A DNA stretch of 64,000 bases from Alphaproteobacteria bacterium (GCA_009694045.1 SHVY01000011.1:1-64000); one strand, 5' to 3'. Positions 12,034 to 21,861 are shown, counted from the stretch's first letter. Numbers and translations are program-made. Notes: generated from the letters alone by a model not told the origin.

Positions 12034-13206
12034 ATGACCGAATCCTACGACATCGTCATCGTCGGCGGCGGGGTGATGGGGTGTTCGGCGGCCTATCACC
12101 TGGCGCTGGACGGGCGGGCGGGGCGGATCGCCGTGATCGAGCGCGATCCGACGTATGAATTCGCCTCCACGCCGCGTTCGGCCGGAGGCGTGCGCCAGCA
12201 GTTCAGCCTGCCCGAGAACATCCTGATGTCGCGGTTCGGGCTCGGCTTCTACCAGAGCTTCCCCGAACGCATGGAGATCGGTGGCGAGACGGGGCCGGAC
12301 GTGGGCCTGCGCCAGGGTGGATATCTGTTCCTCAGCACCGAAGCCGGGCGCGCGGCACTCGAGGACTCGCACCGCACCCAGATCGGTTTGGGTGCACCGG
12401 TCGAGCTGCTCGATGCGGCGGGATTGAAGGCAAAATACCCCTCGATGGTCCTCGATGGCATCGCGCTCGGCTCCTTCGGGCGCGAGGACGGTTGGATGGA
12501 CCCGCACACCATCCTCCAGGGGTTCCGGCGCAAGACGCGAAGCCTGGGCGTCACGTTCGTCGCCGACACGGTCACGGACGTCGCCCGTGCCGGGTCCAAG
12601 GTCACCGGCGTGGCGGTGGCATCGGGCGCGCACCTCGGCGCCGGGGTGGTCGTGAACACGGCCGGCGCCTGGTCGCGGGAGATCTGCGCCATGGTCGGCA
12701 TGGCCCTGCCGGTCGAGCCGGTGCGCCGGATGGCCCACTACTTCGAGATCAAGGCGAAGCTGGAGCCGCTGCCGCTCACCATCGACCCGTCGGGCGTCTA
12801 TTTCCGGCCCGAGGGCGCGGGCTACATCGGCGGATTGTCCAACCCGGACGAGCCTGTGGGCTACAACTTCGAGGTCGATCCCGACTGGTTCGAGACCGCG
12901 GTCTGGCCGGGCCTCGCCGTCCGGGTGCCGGCGTTCGAAACCCTGAAGCAGGGCCGCGCCTGGGCCGGGCTGTACGACATCAACCGGCTGGACGAGAACC
13001 TGATCATCGGCCCGTGGCGGGGCGAGATCGACAACTTCCACATCGCCTGCGGCTTCTCGGGCCACGGGCTGCAGCAGGCCCCGGCGGTGGGACGGGCACT
13101 CAAGGAGCTGATACTCGACGGCGGCTTCCGCACCATCGACCTCGCGCGCCTGACCTATGACCGAGTGCCGGCCGGCCGGGCGATGCGTGAACGCGCCATC
13201 GTATGA
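12034..13206 (+). CDS. FAD-dependent amine/amino-acid oxidoreductase (DAO family)
   Basis: A 390-residue flavoprotein with the N-terminal dinucleotide motif VIVGGGVMGCSAAYHL and a C-terminal GFSGHGLQQAPAVGR segment typical of the DAO family (sarcosine oxidase, glycine oxidase, sarcosine dehydrogenase). It probably oxidises a secondary or N-methyl amine; the substrate is not visible. Start ATG 12034 sits 5 bases after ccmI. Its stop overlaps the ctaA start, so the three genes are likely co-transcribed. Confidence 0.85.
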   Translation: MTESYDIVIVGGGVMGCSAAYHLALDGRAGRIAVIERDPTYEFASTPRSAGGVRQQFSLPENILMSRFGLGFYQSFPERMEIGGETGPDVGLRQGGYLFLSTEAGRAALEDSHRTQIGLGAPVELLDAAGLKAKYPSMVLDGIALGSFGREDGWMDPHTILQGFRRKTRSLGVTFVADTVTDVARAGSKVTGVAVASGAHLGAGVVVNTAGAWSREICAMVGMALPVEPVRRMAHYFEIKAKLEPLPLTIDPSGVYFRPEGAGYIGGLSNPDEPVGYNFEVDPDWFETAVWPGLAVRVPAFETLKQGRAWAGLYDINRLDENLIIGPWRGEIDNFHIACGFSGHGLQQAPAVGRALKELILDGGFRTIDLARLTYDRVPAGRAMRERAIV

Positions 13207-14357
13207 CGGCCGCAGGACAGCGCGGCGTTGGGCTCTGGCTTCTCGCCTGCGCCGGGTTGATCTTCGTCATGATCGTCCTGGGCGGGGTGACCCGGCTGAC
13301 CGAATCAGGGCTGTCCATCGTCACCTGGCGACCGGTCTCGGGCGTCGTGCCGCCGCTATCGGGCGCCGCGTGGGAGGAGGCGTTCGCCGCGTATCGGGCG
13401 TACCCCGAGTTCCAGAAAGTGAACCAGAGCATGACGCTGGAAGAGTTCAGGACGATCTTCTGGTTCGAATATGCGCACCGCCTGCTAGGGCGCGTCATCG
13501 GCGTCGCCTTCCTGGCACCCCTGGTCGTGTTCGCCTTGCGGCGGCGCATCGACCGGCGGCTGGCGGGCTGGCTGGCGGCGATCTTCGTGGGCGGGGGGCT
13601 TCAGGGTCTGCTTGGCTGGTGGATGGTCGCGAGCGGTCTGGTCGATCGGCCGGACGTGAGCCAGTACCGGCTGACGGCGCATTTGGGAGCGGCGGTCGCG
13701 CTCTATGGCCTCATCCTGTGGACCGCCTTCGGGCTGCTGTGGCCGAATGGCCAGGGTCACGGGATCGCGCCGGCCGCCGACCCCTCCCCCTACCCCCTCC
13801 CGCAAGGGGAGGGGAAAACCAAAGTGGTACCGAGCGTCCCCCCTCCCCTCGCGGGAGGGGGACAGGGAGAGGGGGGCCAAGGCACGCTGCCGGCGCCGCG
13901 ACGGCTGGCGCACGGCGTCATCGCTCTCCTCGCCCTGGTAACCCTCACCATTCTGTCGGGGGGCTTCGTCGCCGGGCTGGACGCGGGCCTCGCCTACAAC
14001 ACGTTCCCCCTGATGGGCGGGCGGCTGGTTCCGGCGGATGTCTTGATGCTGGAGCCGATCTGGCGCAACCACTTCGAGAACGTCGCCACGGTCCAATTCC
14101 AGCACCGCGTGTTGGCGATCGTCACCGCGCTCGCGGCCCTGGCGCTTTGGCTCAAGGGGCGGCGCCAACCAGCGGGCGTCGCGGCGGCGTTCCATCTGAT
14201 CCTCGCGGTCGCGCTCATGCAGGTGACCCTCGGGATCGTGACGCTGCTGCTGGCCGTGCCGATTCCGATCGCCGCCATGCACCAGGCCGGCGCCGTGCTG
14301 TTGTTCACGGCGACGCTGTGGGCGCGGCATGGCTTGCGGAGGGGGTGGTGGAGCTGA
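13203..14357 (+). CDS. ctaA: Heme A synthase
   Basis: A 384-residue, eight-helix membrane protein of the COX15/CtaA family, converting heme O to heme A for aa3-type cytochrome oxidase. Family marks include [13 protein letters not shown] after helix 1, [10 protein letters not shown], and [12 protein letters not shown] plus QFQHRVLA in the second half. Residues about 193-225, between the two halves, are encoded by an inserted palindromic repeat rich in Pro and Gly. The gene ends inside the 3' end of the converging tRNA-Ala gene (12-bp overlap). Confidence 0.93.
   Translation: MTAAGQRGVGLWLLACAGLIFVMIVLGGVTRLTESGLSIVTWRPVSGVVPPLSGAAWEEAFAAYRAYPEFQKVNQSMTLEEFRTIFWFEYAHRLLGRVIGVAFLAPLVVFALRRRIDRRLAGWLAAIFVGGGLQGLLGWWMVASGLVDRPDVSQYRLTAHLGAAVALYGLILWTAFGLLWPNGQGHGIAPAADPSPYPLPQGEGKTKVVPSVPPPLAGGGQGEGGQGTLPAPRRLAHGVIALLALVTLTILSGGFVAGLDAGLAYNTFPLMGGRLVPADVLMLEPIWRNHFENVATVQFQHRVLAIVTALAALALWLKGRRQPAGVAAAFHLILAVALMQVTLGIVTLLLAVPIPIAAMHQAGAVLLFTATLWARHGLRRGWWS
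13781..13876. repeat. GC-rich palindromic repeat inserted in-frame in ctaA
   Basis: Two long inverted arms, 13781-13814 and 13838-13876, share the core CCCTCCCGC...GGGGAGGGG in opposite orientation around a spacer of about 23 bases. Its translation (PYPLPQGEG ... [12 protein letters not shown]) is the signature of mobile intergenic palindromes seen in many proteobacteria. It adds about 32 residues without breaking the frame, in a loop between predicted helices 4 and 5. Confidence 0.8.
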
Positions 14358-14421
14358 GGGGGATCGAACCCCTGACCTCCTCATTGCGAACGAGGCGCTC
14401 TCCCAGCTGAGCTACAGCCCC
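14346..14421 (-). tRNA. tRNA-Ala (anticodon CGC)
   Basis: The minus strand folds as a complete 76-nt tRNA. The acceptor GGGGCTG pairs with CAGCTCC, the D arm is GCTCAGCTGGGAGAGC, and the anticodon loop TTCGCAA reads GCG codons. The T arm contains GGTTCGATCCC, and CCA is encoded at 14348-14346. The 3' end overlaps the ctaA stop region on the opposite strand. Confidence 0.95.
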
Positions 14422-14438
14422 CCGACGAATCGCCGCGG

Positions 14439-14468
14439 ATAATGTGGTGGCCCGCGAAGGGGTGTCAA
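14439..14468 (-). promoter_or_regulatory. Promoter of tRNA-Ala
   Basis: On the minus strand TTGACA (14468-14463) and CATTAT (14444-14439) are separated by 18 bases and lie 17 bases upstream of the mature tRNA 5' end. The -35 box matches the sigma70 consensus fully and the -10 box in four of six positions. Confidence 0.7.
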
Positions 14469-14585
14469 GCTTGGGTCCGGGCGGGGGGCCAGTTCGGGGG
14501 CTGACCGGTCGCGGGTCATCGGTTAATCTGGCGCCGGCGCGTGGGGTACGGCTGCCTGCGACGTTACTTCATGGGGTATGGTGTC

Positions 14586-14879
14586 ATGGGCGCGATCTTG
14601 TGGTTGCTGACGACGCTGATCAAACTGTTCGTCTGGGCACTCGTCATCAGCTTCGCCTTGACCTGGCTGGTGCAGTTCAACATCATCAACGCCCGCAATC
14701 CGATCGTGAACCAGGTCGGCAATTTCCTCTTTCGGCTCACGGAACCGGCGTTGCGGCCCTTCCGCCGAATCATTCCCAATCTCAGCGGCGTGGACATCTC
14801 GCCGGTGATCCTCATCCTGCTGCTGTTCTTCGTGCAGCGGCTGCTGTTCGACATTTTCATGCCGGCGCACGGCATGTGA
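14586..14879 (+). CDS. YggT family membrane protein
   Basis: A 97-residue protein with two transmembrane segments flanking RNPIVNQVGNFLFRLTEPALRPFRRIIP-type sequence, the hallmark of YggT (Ycf19-like) proteins. Members are inner-membrane proteins linked to osmotic tolerance or membrane organisation. Upstream in-frame ATGs exist at 14541 and 14571; 14586 (MGAILWLL) is preferred by family length. It overlaps the DUF167 gene. Confidence 0.85.
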   Translation: MGAILWLLTTLIKLFVWALVISFALTWLVQFNIINARNPIVNQVGNFLFRLTEPALRPFRRIIPNLSGVDISPVILILLLFFVQRLLFDIFMPAHGM

Positions 14880-15226
14880 GGTCGGGTCGCGCAGGCCCCG
14901 TGATCGCGGCGGCCACCGGGGTTCGCCTGGCCGTGCGATTGACGCCCAAGGGCGGGGTGGATCGCATCGACGGGATCGGCCTTGACGCCGCGGGCCGGAC
15001 CTTCGTACGAGCGCGGGTGGCGGCGCCTCCGGAAGGGGGAAGGGCAAACGCGAGCCTCATTCGCCTCCTGGCCCGGGCTCTCGACCTCGCGCCGTCGCGG
15101 CTCGCCATCGCCGGCGGCGAAACGAGCCGCACGAAGCAAATCGCGATCACGGGCGAACCGGCGGCACTCCGCCAACGTCTGCAACAATGGGTGACAACGC
15201 TCCATGACCGACCCGAGGATCATTGA
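14876..15226 (+). CDS. DUF167 (YggU) family protein
   Basis: A small protein of about 116 residues with the family pattern [16 protein letters not shown], then [17 protein letters not shown], then [13 protein letters not shown]167 proteins are soluble, alpha/beta and of unknown function, usually encoded after yggT as here. The start is uncertain: GTG 14876 gives a GTGA overlap with yggT, while GTG 14900 gives a more typical N-terminus. The 3' end overlaps folD by 23 bases. Confidence 0.85.
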   Translation: MRSGRAGPVIAAATGVRLAVRLTPKGGVDRIDGIGLDAAGRTFVRARVAAPPEGGRANASLIRLLARALDLAPSRLAIAGGETSRTKQIAITGEPAALRQRLQQWVTTLHDRPEDH

Positions 15227-16088
15227 CGGCAAGGCCTTCGCCGCGGGCGTGCGGGCCCGCGTTGGTCGCCAAGTGGCGGCGCTCAAGGAGAAGCACGGGA
15301 TCACCCCGGGCCTGACCGTGCTGCTGGTCGGTGAGGACCCGGCGAGCCAGGTCTACGTTCGCAACAAGGGCCGGGCGACCCACGAAGCGGGAATGCGGGG
15401 CGAGGAAATCCGGCTGCCCGCGACCGCAAGCCACGGCGAAGTTCTGGCCCGGGTCAAGGCGCTCAATCGCGATCCGGCGGTGCACGGCATCCTCGTGCAG
15501 CTTCCCCTCCCCAAGCAGGTGGACGCTTCGGCGATCATCAACGAGATCGAGCCGGCGAAGGACGTCGATGGGTTCCACGTCATCAACGCCGGGCTGCTCG
15601 CGACCGGACAGGACGGGTTGGTGTCATGCACGCCGCTTGGTTGCCTGTTCTTGCTCAAGGACCGGCTGGGGGACCTGGCTGGGCTCAACGCCGTCGTGGT
15701 CGGGCGCTCGAACATCGTCGGCAAGCCGATGGCGCAGCTCCTGATCAAGGAAAGCTGCACCGTCACGGTCGCCCATTCGCGCACGCGGGACCTGCCGGCC
15801 GTCTGCCGCAGGGCCGACATCCTGGTGGCGGCGATCGGCAAGCCGGAAATGATCAAGGGTGACTGGGTGAAGCCGGGCGCCACCGTGATCGACGTCGGCA
15901 TCAACCGCGTCGAGCGTGACGGCAAGACCCGCCTGGTGGGCGACGTGGATTTCGCGGGCGCATTGGCCCGTGCGGCCGCGATAACCCCAGTGCCGGGGGG
16001 CGTCGGTCCCATGACGATCGCCTGCCTCCTGGTCAACACCGTCACCGCCGCCTGCCGCCAGCACGGCGTGCCCGTGCCGCAGGAATGA
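15204..16088 (+). CDS. folD: Bifunctional methylenetetrahydrofolate dehydrogenase/cyclohydrolase
   Basis: A 294-residue FolD, interconverting methylene-THF, methenyl-THF and 10-formyl-THF in the cytosol. The catalytic-lysine region is [13 protein letters not shown], the conserved [10 protein letters not shown] and DVDGFH follow, and the NADP site is [13 protein letters not shown]. Start ATG 15204 lies inside the end of the DUF167 gene. The next gene overlaps by four bases. Confidence 0.96.
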   Translation: MTDPRIIDGKAFAAGVRARVGRQVAALKEKHGITPGLTVLLVGEDPASQVYVRNKGRATHEAGMRGEEIRLPATASHGEVLARVKALNRDPAVHGILVQLPLPKQVDASAIINEIEPAKDVDGFHVINAGLLATGQDGLVSCTPLGCLFLLKDRLGDLAGLNAVVVGRSNIVGKPMAQLLIKESCTVTVAHSRTRDLPAVCRRADILVAAIGKPEMIKGDWVKPGATVIDVGINRVERDGKTRLVGDVDFAGALARAAAITPVPGGVGPMTIACLLVNTVTAACRQHGVPVPQE

Positions 16089-16777
16089 TACCCATGACCG
16101 AGTTGATCGTCGCCGTCTCGCTGTTCGTCGTGAGCCACGTCGTGCTTGCGGGTCCCGTGTTCCGCGATGCGATCACCGCGCGGATCGGCGAAGGGCCGTT
16201 TCTGGTCGGGTACTCGATCGTGGCGGCGGCCCTGGGTGCCTGGGCCGTGGTCGCCTATGGCCAGGCGGACGCCGTGCTGCTGTGGGGAAGCCCCGATTGG
16301 ACCCGACCCCTCGCGATCATCATCCTGCCAGTCGCCTTCGTCCTCGTGGCCGCCGGGATCACGACGCCGAACGTGACCGCCTGGAGCGGCGAGAAGGCGG
16401 CGACGTGGCCCGATCCCGCGCCTGGAATCATGAAGGTCACCCGGCACCCGATGATGTGGGGTTTCGCCCTGTGGGCGGTGACGCACTTGGCGGCCAACGG
16501 CGACGAGGCGTCGCTCGTCTTCTTCGGCAGCATCCTGGTGCTGGCGCTGGGCGGGATGGTGATGATCGACGCCAAGCGGCGACGCAAGCTGGGCGAGGCC
16601 TGGTCGCGGGTGGCTGCCGTGACCTCGCTCGTCCCCTTCGCCGCGGCAATTCAGGGCCGCACGCGCATGAATTGGGGCGAGATCGGCTGGTGGCGGGTGG
16701 CGCTCGGGCTCGGCGCCTATGCCTTCTTCCTGCTGGCCCACCGCTGGGTGACCGGGGTTTCCATCCTCGCGGGTTGA
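16085..16777 (+). CDS. NnrU family membrane protein
   Basis: A 230-residue protein with about six transmembrane helices and the NnrU signature [23 protein letters not shown]. NnrU was named from denitrification clusters, but most members are heme- or methyltransferase-like membrane proteins of unknown function. It starts at ATG 16085 in an overlap with folD; ATG 16094 is an alternative. No nitric-oxide reductase genes are nearby. Confidence 0.85.
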   Translation: MIPMTELIVAVSLFVVSHVVLAGPVFRDAITARIGEGPFLVGYSIVAAALGAWAVVAYGQADAVLLWGSPDWTRPLAIIILPVAFVLVAAGITTPNVTAWSGEKAATWPDPAPGIMKVTRHPMMWGFALWAVTHLAANGDEASLVFFGSILVLALGGMVMIDAKRRRKLGEAWSRVAAVTSLVPFAAAIQGRTRMNWGEIGWWRVALGLGAYAFFLLAHRWVTGVSILAG

Positions 16778-16781
16778 GGCA

Positions 16782-17555
16782 TCAGGCGGCGCACCAGCCG
16801 CCATCCACCGGCATGGTGTGGCCGGTGACGAACGAGGACGCGTCGGAGGCCAGGAACACGGCGGGTCCCGCCAGCTCCTCCGGCAGCCCTTTCCGTTGCA
16901 AGGGCGTGCGCTCGCGGACGATACGCATCTCCTGGGGATCGTCGTGGCGAACCTCGGCACCGCGCATGTGATGGGTCATGTAGCCAGGGTTGATGGTGTT
17001 CACCCGGACCCCATGCGGCCCCCATTCCGTCGCGAGCTGACGCGCCACCTCGTCGACGCCTGCCTTGGCGGCGCCGTAGGAGGTGAGCCCGGGGAAGGCG
17101 AGCCAGCTCGACGTCGACGACACCAGGATGATCGATCCGCCCTTCCCTTGCGCGATCATGCGGCGGCCGGCGATCTGGGCGCAGACGATGACGCTCCTGA
17201 GGTTGATGTCCAGCATGCGGTCGAGCTCGTCGTCGGTGATGTCCACCGCCATCTGGGCATCGCCGATCCCGTGGTTGACCAGCATGACGTCGAGCTTGCC
17301 GTGGCGACGAACCGCCTCGTCCACCAGGCGCTGGCAATCCTCGCGCCGGGTCGCGTCGAAGGTGACGGCCGCCGCCTCGCCACCGCTCTTGCCGATCCGT
17401 GCCGCGGTCTCGTCGACCTCGGGCTTGGTGCGGGCGGCGACGAGAACCTTCGCGCCGGCCTCGGCCAGCCCGATGGCCATGGCGCGCCCCAATCCGCGGC
17501 CCGCGCCCGTGACGACGGCGACCTTGCCGGTGAGGTCGAACAGGTTTCTGGTCAC
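16782..17555 (-). CDS. SDR family oxidoreductase
   Basis: A 257-residue short-chain dehydrogenase: cofactor motif TGAGRGLGRA, NHGIG in place of NNAG, catalytic Ser in VSSTSSW and the YxxxK motif in SYGAAKAGVD. It ends with the typical VTGHTMPVDGGW. It is a soluble NAD(P)-dependent reductase of unknown substrate. GTG 17555 (VTRNLFDLTGKV) is chosen over an in-frame upstream ATG because family members begin here. It is convergent with NnrU (4-base gap). Confidence 0.88.
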   Translation of the reverse strand: MTRNLFDLTGKVAVVTGAGRGLGRAMAIGLAEAGAKVLVAARTKPEVDETAARIGKSGGEAAAVTFDATRREDCQRLVDEAVRRHGKLDVMLVNHGIGDAQMAVDITDDELDRMLDINLRSVIVCAQIAGRRMIAQGKGGSIILVSSTSSWLAFPGLTSYGAAKAGVDEVARQLATEWGPHGVRVNTINPGYMTHHMRGAEVRHDDPQEMRIVRERTPLQRKGLPEELAGPAVFLASDASSFVTGHTMPVDGGWCAA

Positions 17556-17719
17556 GCTGCTGGGTCCCTGGTAGCCGTTCCTCACCCAGGATATACCAGC
17601 GATCCGCGGAACCGAGAGCCCGTTGTCGATGCTGTTTCGTCGTTCCCTGACGCGGCCCATCGCGACCGCGCTCACGCGGCAGCCCCATGGTAGAATGCCC
17701 GGAAAAACGATGGAGCGTG

Positions 17720-18967
17720 ATGATGACCAGGGAATGGTGCGGCCGAGTCCGGTGCGGTCTTGTGGGCTTTGCCGTCGCGTCGATCGCCATCATGGGATCG
17801 CACGACGCCGTCGCTCGCCTCATCACCGTCGGTCCCGCCGGTGAATACGGGACCATCCGCGAGGCCGCCGACGCGGCAAAGGACGGCGATGTCGTGGAGA
17901 TCGCGGCCGGCACCTACACGGGCGACGTCGCGACCTGGACCGCGAACGATCTGACGATACGGGGCGTTGGCGGACGCCCGGTGCTCGATGCCGCCGGCCA
18001 GTCCGTCGGCGGTAAGGCCATCTGGGTCATCACGGGCAACAACGTCCTGGTCGACAACATCGCCTTCATCAACGCCACGGTTTCCGACCAGAACGGGGCG
18101 GGAATTCGGTACGAGGGGGGCCTCCTGACGGTTCGCAACAGCGTCTTCAAGGACAACGAGGAAGGGATCCTCACCAACAATGTCGCGAGCATGGTGTTGA
18201 TCGTCGAATCCTCGGTCTTTCAGGACAACGGGGTCGCCGGTGATGGTGGCGGGAAAGTTCACGGCATCTACGCCGGCAACATCGGCGAGGTCGTGGTCCG
18301 AGGTTCCCTCTTCATCGGCACGAAGATCGGGCACCACCTCAAGAGCCGCGCCTTGAAGACCACGGCCCTGTGCAATCGGTTCGAAGACGGGCCCGAGGGC
18401 ACGGCGAGCTTCGCCATCGACCTGCCCGACGGCGGCGATGCCCTGATCATGGGGAACGTCTTCCACCAGGGCATGCTTGCCGACAATTCCCACACCATCG
18501 CCTACGGCAACGAGAGCCTGTCCAACCCCGGCCGCACGCTGATCATCATCTTCAACACGTTCGTCGACGACCTGAACAAGGCCGAGCTCATTCGGGTTCC
18601 CGAGGGGGAACCCGTGCGGGTGCATGTCAGCAACAACATCTTCGTCGGCAAGACCCCTTTCATCACGCAAGGCTCGCCGACCGATCCGAACCTGCGCGTC
18701 GGTCCCAGCAATGGCCAGGACCAGGGCGTGCTCGACTCCGTCCAGGATCTCTTCGGGTTCGCCGAGAGCGAATCGTTCGCGGTGACGTTGACCGAGGACT
18801 ACCACCTCGTGGCGGGTTCCAAGGCGATCGATGCCGGCGTCGATAATGTCGCGCTCGACGCCGAGGTCATCGTGCCGCAATGCGAGTACGTGGAACCCGC
18901 ATCGGAACGGCCGCGGTCCAAGGTCGGCGCGCTGGATGTCGGTGCCTTCGAGTTCGAGGGCCCGTAG
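17720..18967 (+). CDS. Secreted right-handed beta-helix protein
   Basis: About 415 residues. An N-terminal signal peptide (ending near DAVA) precedes a parallel beta-helix with repeated short strands (YGTIREAADAAKDGDVVEI, NNVLVDNIAFINA, GIYAGNIGEVVVRGSLF). The first unit resembles pectate-lyase-like and NosD-like proteins. It is likely periplasmic or extracellular; no catalytic residues can be assigned. Start ATG 17720 or 17723 is set by the GGAG just upstream. It is divergent from the SDR gene. Confidence 0.75.
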   Translation: MMTREWCGRVRCGLVGFAVASIAIMGSHDAVARLITVGPAGEYGTIREAADAAKDGDVVEIAAGTYTGDVATWTANDLTIRGVGGRPVLDAAGQSVGGKAIWVITGNNVLVDNIAFINATVSDQNGAGIRYEGGLLTVRNSVFKDNEEGILTNNVASMVLIVESSVFQDNGVAGDGGGKVHGIYAGNIGEVVVRGSLFIGTKIGHHLKSRALKTTALCNRFEDGPEGTASFAIDLPDGGDALIMGNVFHQGMLADNSHTIAYGNESLSNPGRTLIIIFNTFVDDLNKAELIRVPEGEPVRVHVSNNIFVGKTPFITQGSPTDPNLRVGPSNGQDQGVLDSVQDLFGFAESESFAVTLTEDYHLVAGSKAIDAGVDNVALDAEVIVPQCEYVEPASERPRSKVGALDVGAFEFEGP

Positions 18968-18971
18968 CGTT

Positions 18972-19823
18972 TCAGGCCGAGGATGCGCCGACCGGGAGAC
19001 TGGCGGCGAGGTTGCCGGCCACGGAGAGGATAACCCGACAGCGCTCGCCGGATAGGTTGCCGATCTGATGGCGCGTTCCAGCCGGAAGGAAGAAGCAGTC
19101 GTCGGCGAAGATCTCCTCCCACAGCTCCGCTTCGGGCGCTCGGACGTTCAAGCGGCCGCCCTCGACGTAAAGTGTCGCGTCGTTGCGCCATGCCAGCCAG
19201 TCGCTTGACCGGCCGGCGGCGAGTTCGATGGACGCGAGGCTGACGCGCGGAGTGCTGGCGAGAACACGGAGCAGGATCGGAGTCCTGGCCCCGACCAACA
19301 CGTTGACCGCGCCCCGCTCGTCGATCACATCCATCTCGGCCTTGGCCGTGGCCCGGTGGCGCGGCCAGTCGGCCAGGGCGGCGCGGTCGGCCCCCAGGAC
19401 CTCCCGCGGGCGGGGATGGTGCATCAGCGCCTTTTGCGAGGCGGGCGGGGCGATCGTCTCCAGCAGCCGAAGCTCAACGTCGGAGAAGTTGTAACCGTAG
19501 TGCCACTGGAGCTCGCGCATCAGCACCATCTGGCCCTGGTCCGCGACCCGCACCTCGCCGCTCACGGGGTTCTGCAACGTGTATTGACCGGACAACACGT
19601 AGAGGCACTCGTGGGTGTCGTAGAACGGCCGGTAGCGGTCGGACGACGTGAACCCGCCCCCGGGAGGCATGCAGATGGTGGTCAGCACCATCTCCCGGCT
19701 CAGTACGTAGAACAGATCGTTGACGTATCCGGATTCGTCGTCGCCCCACAGCACGAGCTGCACATCGCGGCGGCGAATGACCGTTGGGCTGTCGAGGGCC
19801 TTCAGGGCGTCGCGGCGGGCCAT
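18972..19823 (-). CDS. Bicupin protein
   Basis: A 283-residue protein with two cupin domains. The first has THECLYVLSGQYTLQNP (about residues 69-87) and the second has ATLYVEGGRLNVRAPE plus FFLPAGTRHQIGN near the end. The second-half motif keeps one histidine only, so the sites may differ. It could be a small-molecule dioxygenase or isomerase. It is divergent from the GMC oxidoreductase across 90 bp, so the two may share a substrate; this is inference. Confidence 0.75.
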   Translation of the reverse strand: MARRDALKALDSPTVIRRRDVQLVLWGDDESGYVNDLFYVLSREMVLTTICMPPGGGFTSSDRYRPFYDTHECLYVLSGQYTLQNPVSGEVRVADQGQMVLMRELQWHYGYNFSDVELRLLETIAPPASQKALMHHPRPREVLGADRAALADWPRHRATAKAEMDVIDERGAVNVLVGARTPILLRVLASTPRVSLASIELAAGRSSDWLAWRNDATLYVEGGRLNVRAPEAELWEEIFADDCFFLPAGTRHQIGNLSGERCRVILSVAGNLAASLPVGASSA

Positions 19824-19913
19824 GGCGGAATCCCTTGAGTGGCCTTGGCTGGTACCACGCCCGACCCTGGAGGTTCAACGGGGTTACCCTATGATCGGGA
19901 ACGGGAGGACCCG

Positions 19914-21572
19914 ATGGCGGCTGGAAGGGCGTTCGACTTCGTCGTGGTGGGTGGGGGATCGGCCGGGGCGGTGATGGCCGCCCGACTGTCGGCCGATCCG
20001 AGCCACCGGGTGCTGCTGCTCGAGGCCGGACCGGCCGATGACAGCTGGACCATCCGCATGCCGGCGGCGATGACCATCAACATCCCACGCGCCACCTACA
20101 ATTGGCAGTTCTGGACCGAGCCCGAGCCGGCGCTGAACGGCCGGCGCCTGTATCAGCCGAGGGGGCGGGTGCTGGGCGGTTCGTCCTCCCTCAACGGCAT
20201 GATCTATATCCGCGGCCACGCACTGGACTACGACCGCTGGGCGATGGAGGGTGCGCCGGGCTGGTCTTACGCCGAGGTGTTGCCCTACTTCCGCCGCCTC
20301 GAATCCCACGCCTCGCGGCGCGATGCGTACCACGGCGGCACCGGACCCTTGCGCGTCGTCGAGGGTCGCAGTGCGAACCCGCTATACGAGGCGTTCATCG
20401 CGGCGGGCGTGCAGGCGGGCTATCCCCGGACCCCGGACGTGAACGGGTTCCAGCAGGAGGGCTTCGGCCGCTTCGACATGAACATCGACCGCGGCGTGCG
20501 CGGCAGTTCCTCCTACGCCTACCTGCGACCCCTGCGTGAACGGGCGAACCTGACCGTGATGACCACTGCCCAGGCGACCCGGATCCTGGTCGAGGGGCAC
20601 CGCGCGGTCGGCGCCGAGTACCTGCGGAACGGGGTGCGGGCCATTGCCCGGGCCGAGCGCGAGGTGATCGTCTGCGGCGGGGCGTTTTCCTCGCCCCACC
20701 TGCTGCTGTTGTCGGGGATTGGGCCGGTCGACGAGCTGCGATCGGCCGGGGTCGCGGTCGTCCACGACCTGCCCGGCGTTGGCCTCAACCTGCACGATCA
20801 CGTGGAGATCCACATCGATCAGGCGTGCCCGCGACCGATCACGCTGTACGGCGCGTTGAAGCCATGGAACCGGACCCGGATCGGGCTGCAATGGCTGCTG
20901 AGCCACACCGGCGCGGGGGCCACCAATCACTACGAGGCGGGCGCGTTCGTCCGCTCGGCCGCCGGCGTCCGCCACCCCGACATCCAGTTCCACTTCGTGC
21001 CGATCTGCTATTCCAGCCACCATGATCGCCGCGTGGTGGAGCACGGCTACCGGGTCCATGTCGGCCAGATGCGCCCCACCAGCCGTGGGTCGGTGATCCT
21101 CGCCTCCAGCGACCCGCTCGCCCACCCCCGCATCCGTATCAACTGCCTGGCGACCGAGCAGGACTGGCGGACCACCCGCGCCTGCCTCGAGATCGGCCGG
21201 GACGTCTTCGCCCAGCGGGCCTTGGATCCCTTCCGGGGACCCGAGCGGCAACCCGGCCCCGAGGTGCGGACCGCCGAGCAGAAGGACGCCTACATCCGCG
21301 CCACCGCCGTCAGCGCCTGTCACCCCTGCGGGTCTTGCCGCATGGGCGCCGACGCGGACGCGGTGACCGACCCCCAGGCCCGGGTTCGCGGGATCGACGC
21401 CTTGCGCGTGGTCGATGCCTCGATCATGCCCTCGGTCGTCAGTGGCAACACCAACGTGCCCGTGATGATGATCGCCGAGAAATGCGCCGCCATGATCCTC
21501 GGCGAGGCCCCTCTGCCGCCCGACAATGCCCCGGTTTACGAGGCCCCCGACTGGCGGACACGGCAGCGGTAG
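19914..21572 (+). CDS. GMC-family flavin oxidoreductase (choline dehydrogenase-like)
   Basis: A 552-residue flavoprotein: VVVGGGSAGAV at the N-terminus, GRVLGGSSSLNGMIYIRG as the GMC signature, and SACHPCGSCRMG carrying the active-site histidine near the C-terminus, followed by VVDASIMPSVVSGNTNVP. It oxidises an alcohol; choline is possible but betaine genes are not nearby. Start ATG 19914 follows GGGAGG; an upstream in-frame ATG gives an atypical N-terminus. Confidence 0.92.
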   Translation: MAAGRAFDFVVVGGGSAGAVMAARLSADPSHRVLLLEAGPADDSWTIRMPAAMTINIPRATYNWQFWTEPEPALNGRRLYQPRGRVLGGSSSLNGMIYIRGHALDYDRWAMEGAPGWSYAEVLPYFRRLESHASRRDAYHGGTGPLRVVEGRSANPLYEAFIAAGVQAGYPRTPDVNGFQQEGFGRFDMNIDRGVRGSSSYAYLRPLRERANLTVMTTAQATRILVEGHRAVGAEYLRNGVRAIARAEREVIVCGGAFSSPHLLLLSGIGPVDELRSAGVAVVHDLPGVGLNLHDHVEIHIDQACPRPITLYGALKPWNRTRIGLQWLLSHTGAGATNHYEAGAFVRSAAGVRHPDIQFHFVPICYSSHHDRRVVEHGYRVHVGQMRPTSRGSVILASSDPLAHPRIRINCLATEQDWRTTRACLEIGRDVFAQRALDPFRGPERQPGPEVRTAEQKDAYIRATAVSACHPCGSCRMGADADAVTDPQARVRGIDALRVVDASIMPSVVSGNTNVPVMMIAEKCAAMILGEAPLPPDNAPVYEAPDWRTRQR

Positions 21573-21639
21573 GGACCCCAAGTCTTGCGGTTCAACGCGC
21601 GAAATGTCAGGTTACATGTAACCAACGAGTTCCTGCGCC

Positions 21640-21861
21640 ATGGCCACGACCAAGGAGAAGGCATCGCGCGACAAGGTCCGTGCCTATCGCGAACGGCTGC
21701 GCGCCCAAGGCTTGCGGCCAGTCCAAAGGTGGGTGATCGATACTCGGTCGCCGGAGTTCGCCGCCGAGGCCCACCGCCAGTCTCTCGCGATCGCTCGAAG
21801 CAAACATGAGGCCGAGGATCAGGCTTTCATCGACGAGATCTCGGAAGGGGTCATCGATTGA
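21640..21861 (+). CDS. MazE-family antitoxin (DUF3018-like)
   Basis: A 73-residue basic protein: KVRAYRERLRAQGLRPVQRWVIDTRSP, a ribbon-helix-helix-like N-terminus typical of DUF3018 antitoxins, then an acidic tail (EAEDQAFIDEISEGV) that would bind the toxin. Its TGA overlaps the TTG start of the toxin, so the pair is coupled and probably autoregulated. Confidence 0.85.
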   Translation: MATTKEKASRDKVRAYRERLRAQGLRPVQRWVIDTRSPEFAAEAHRQSLAIARSKHEAEDQAFIDEISEGVID

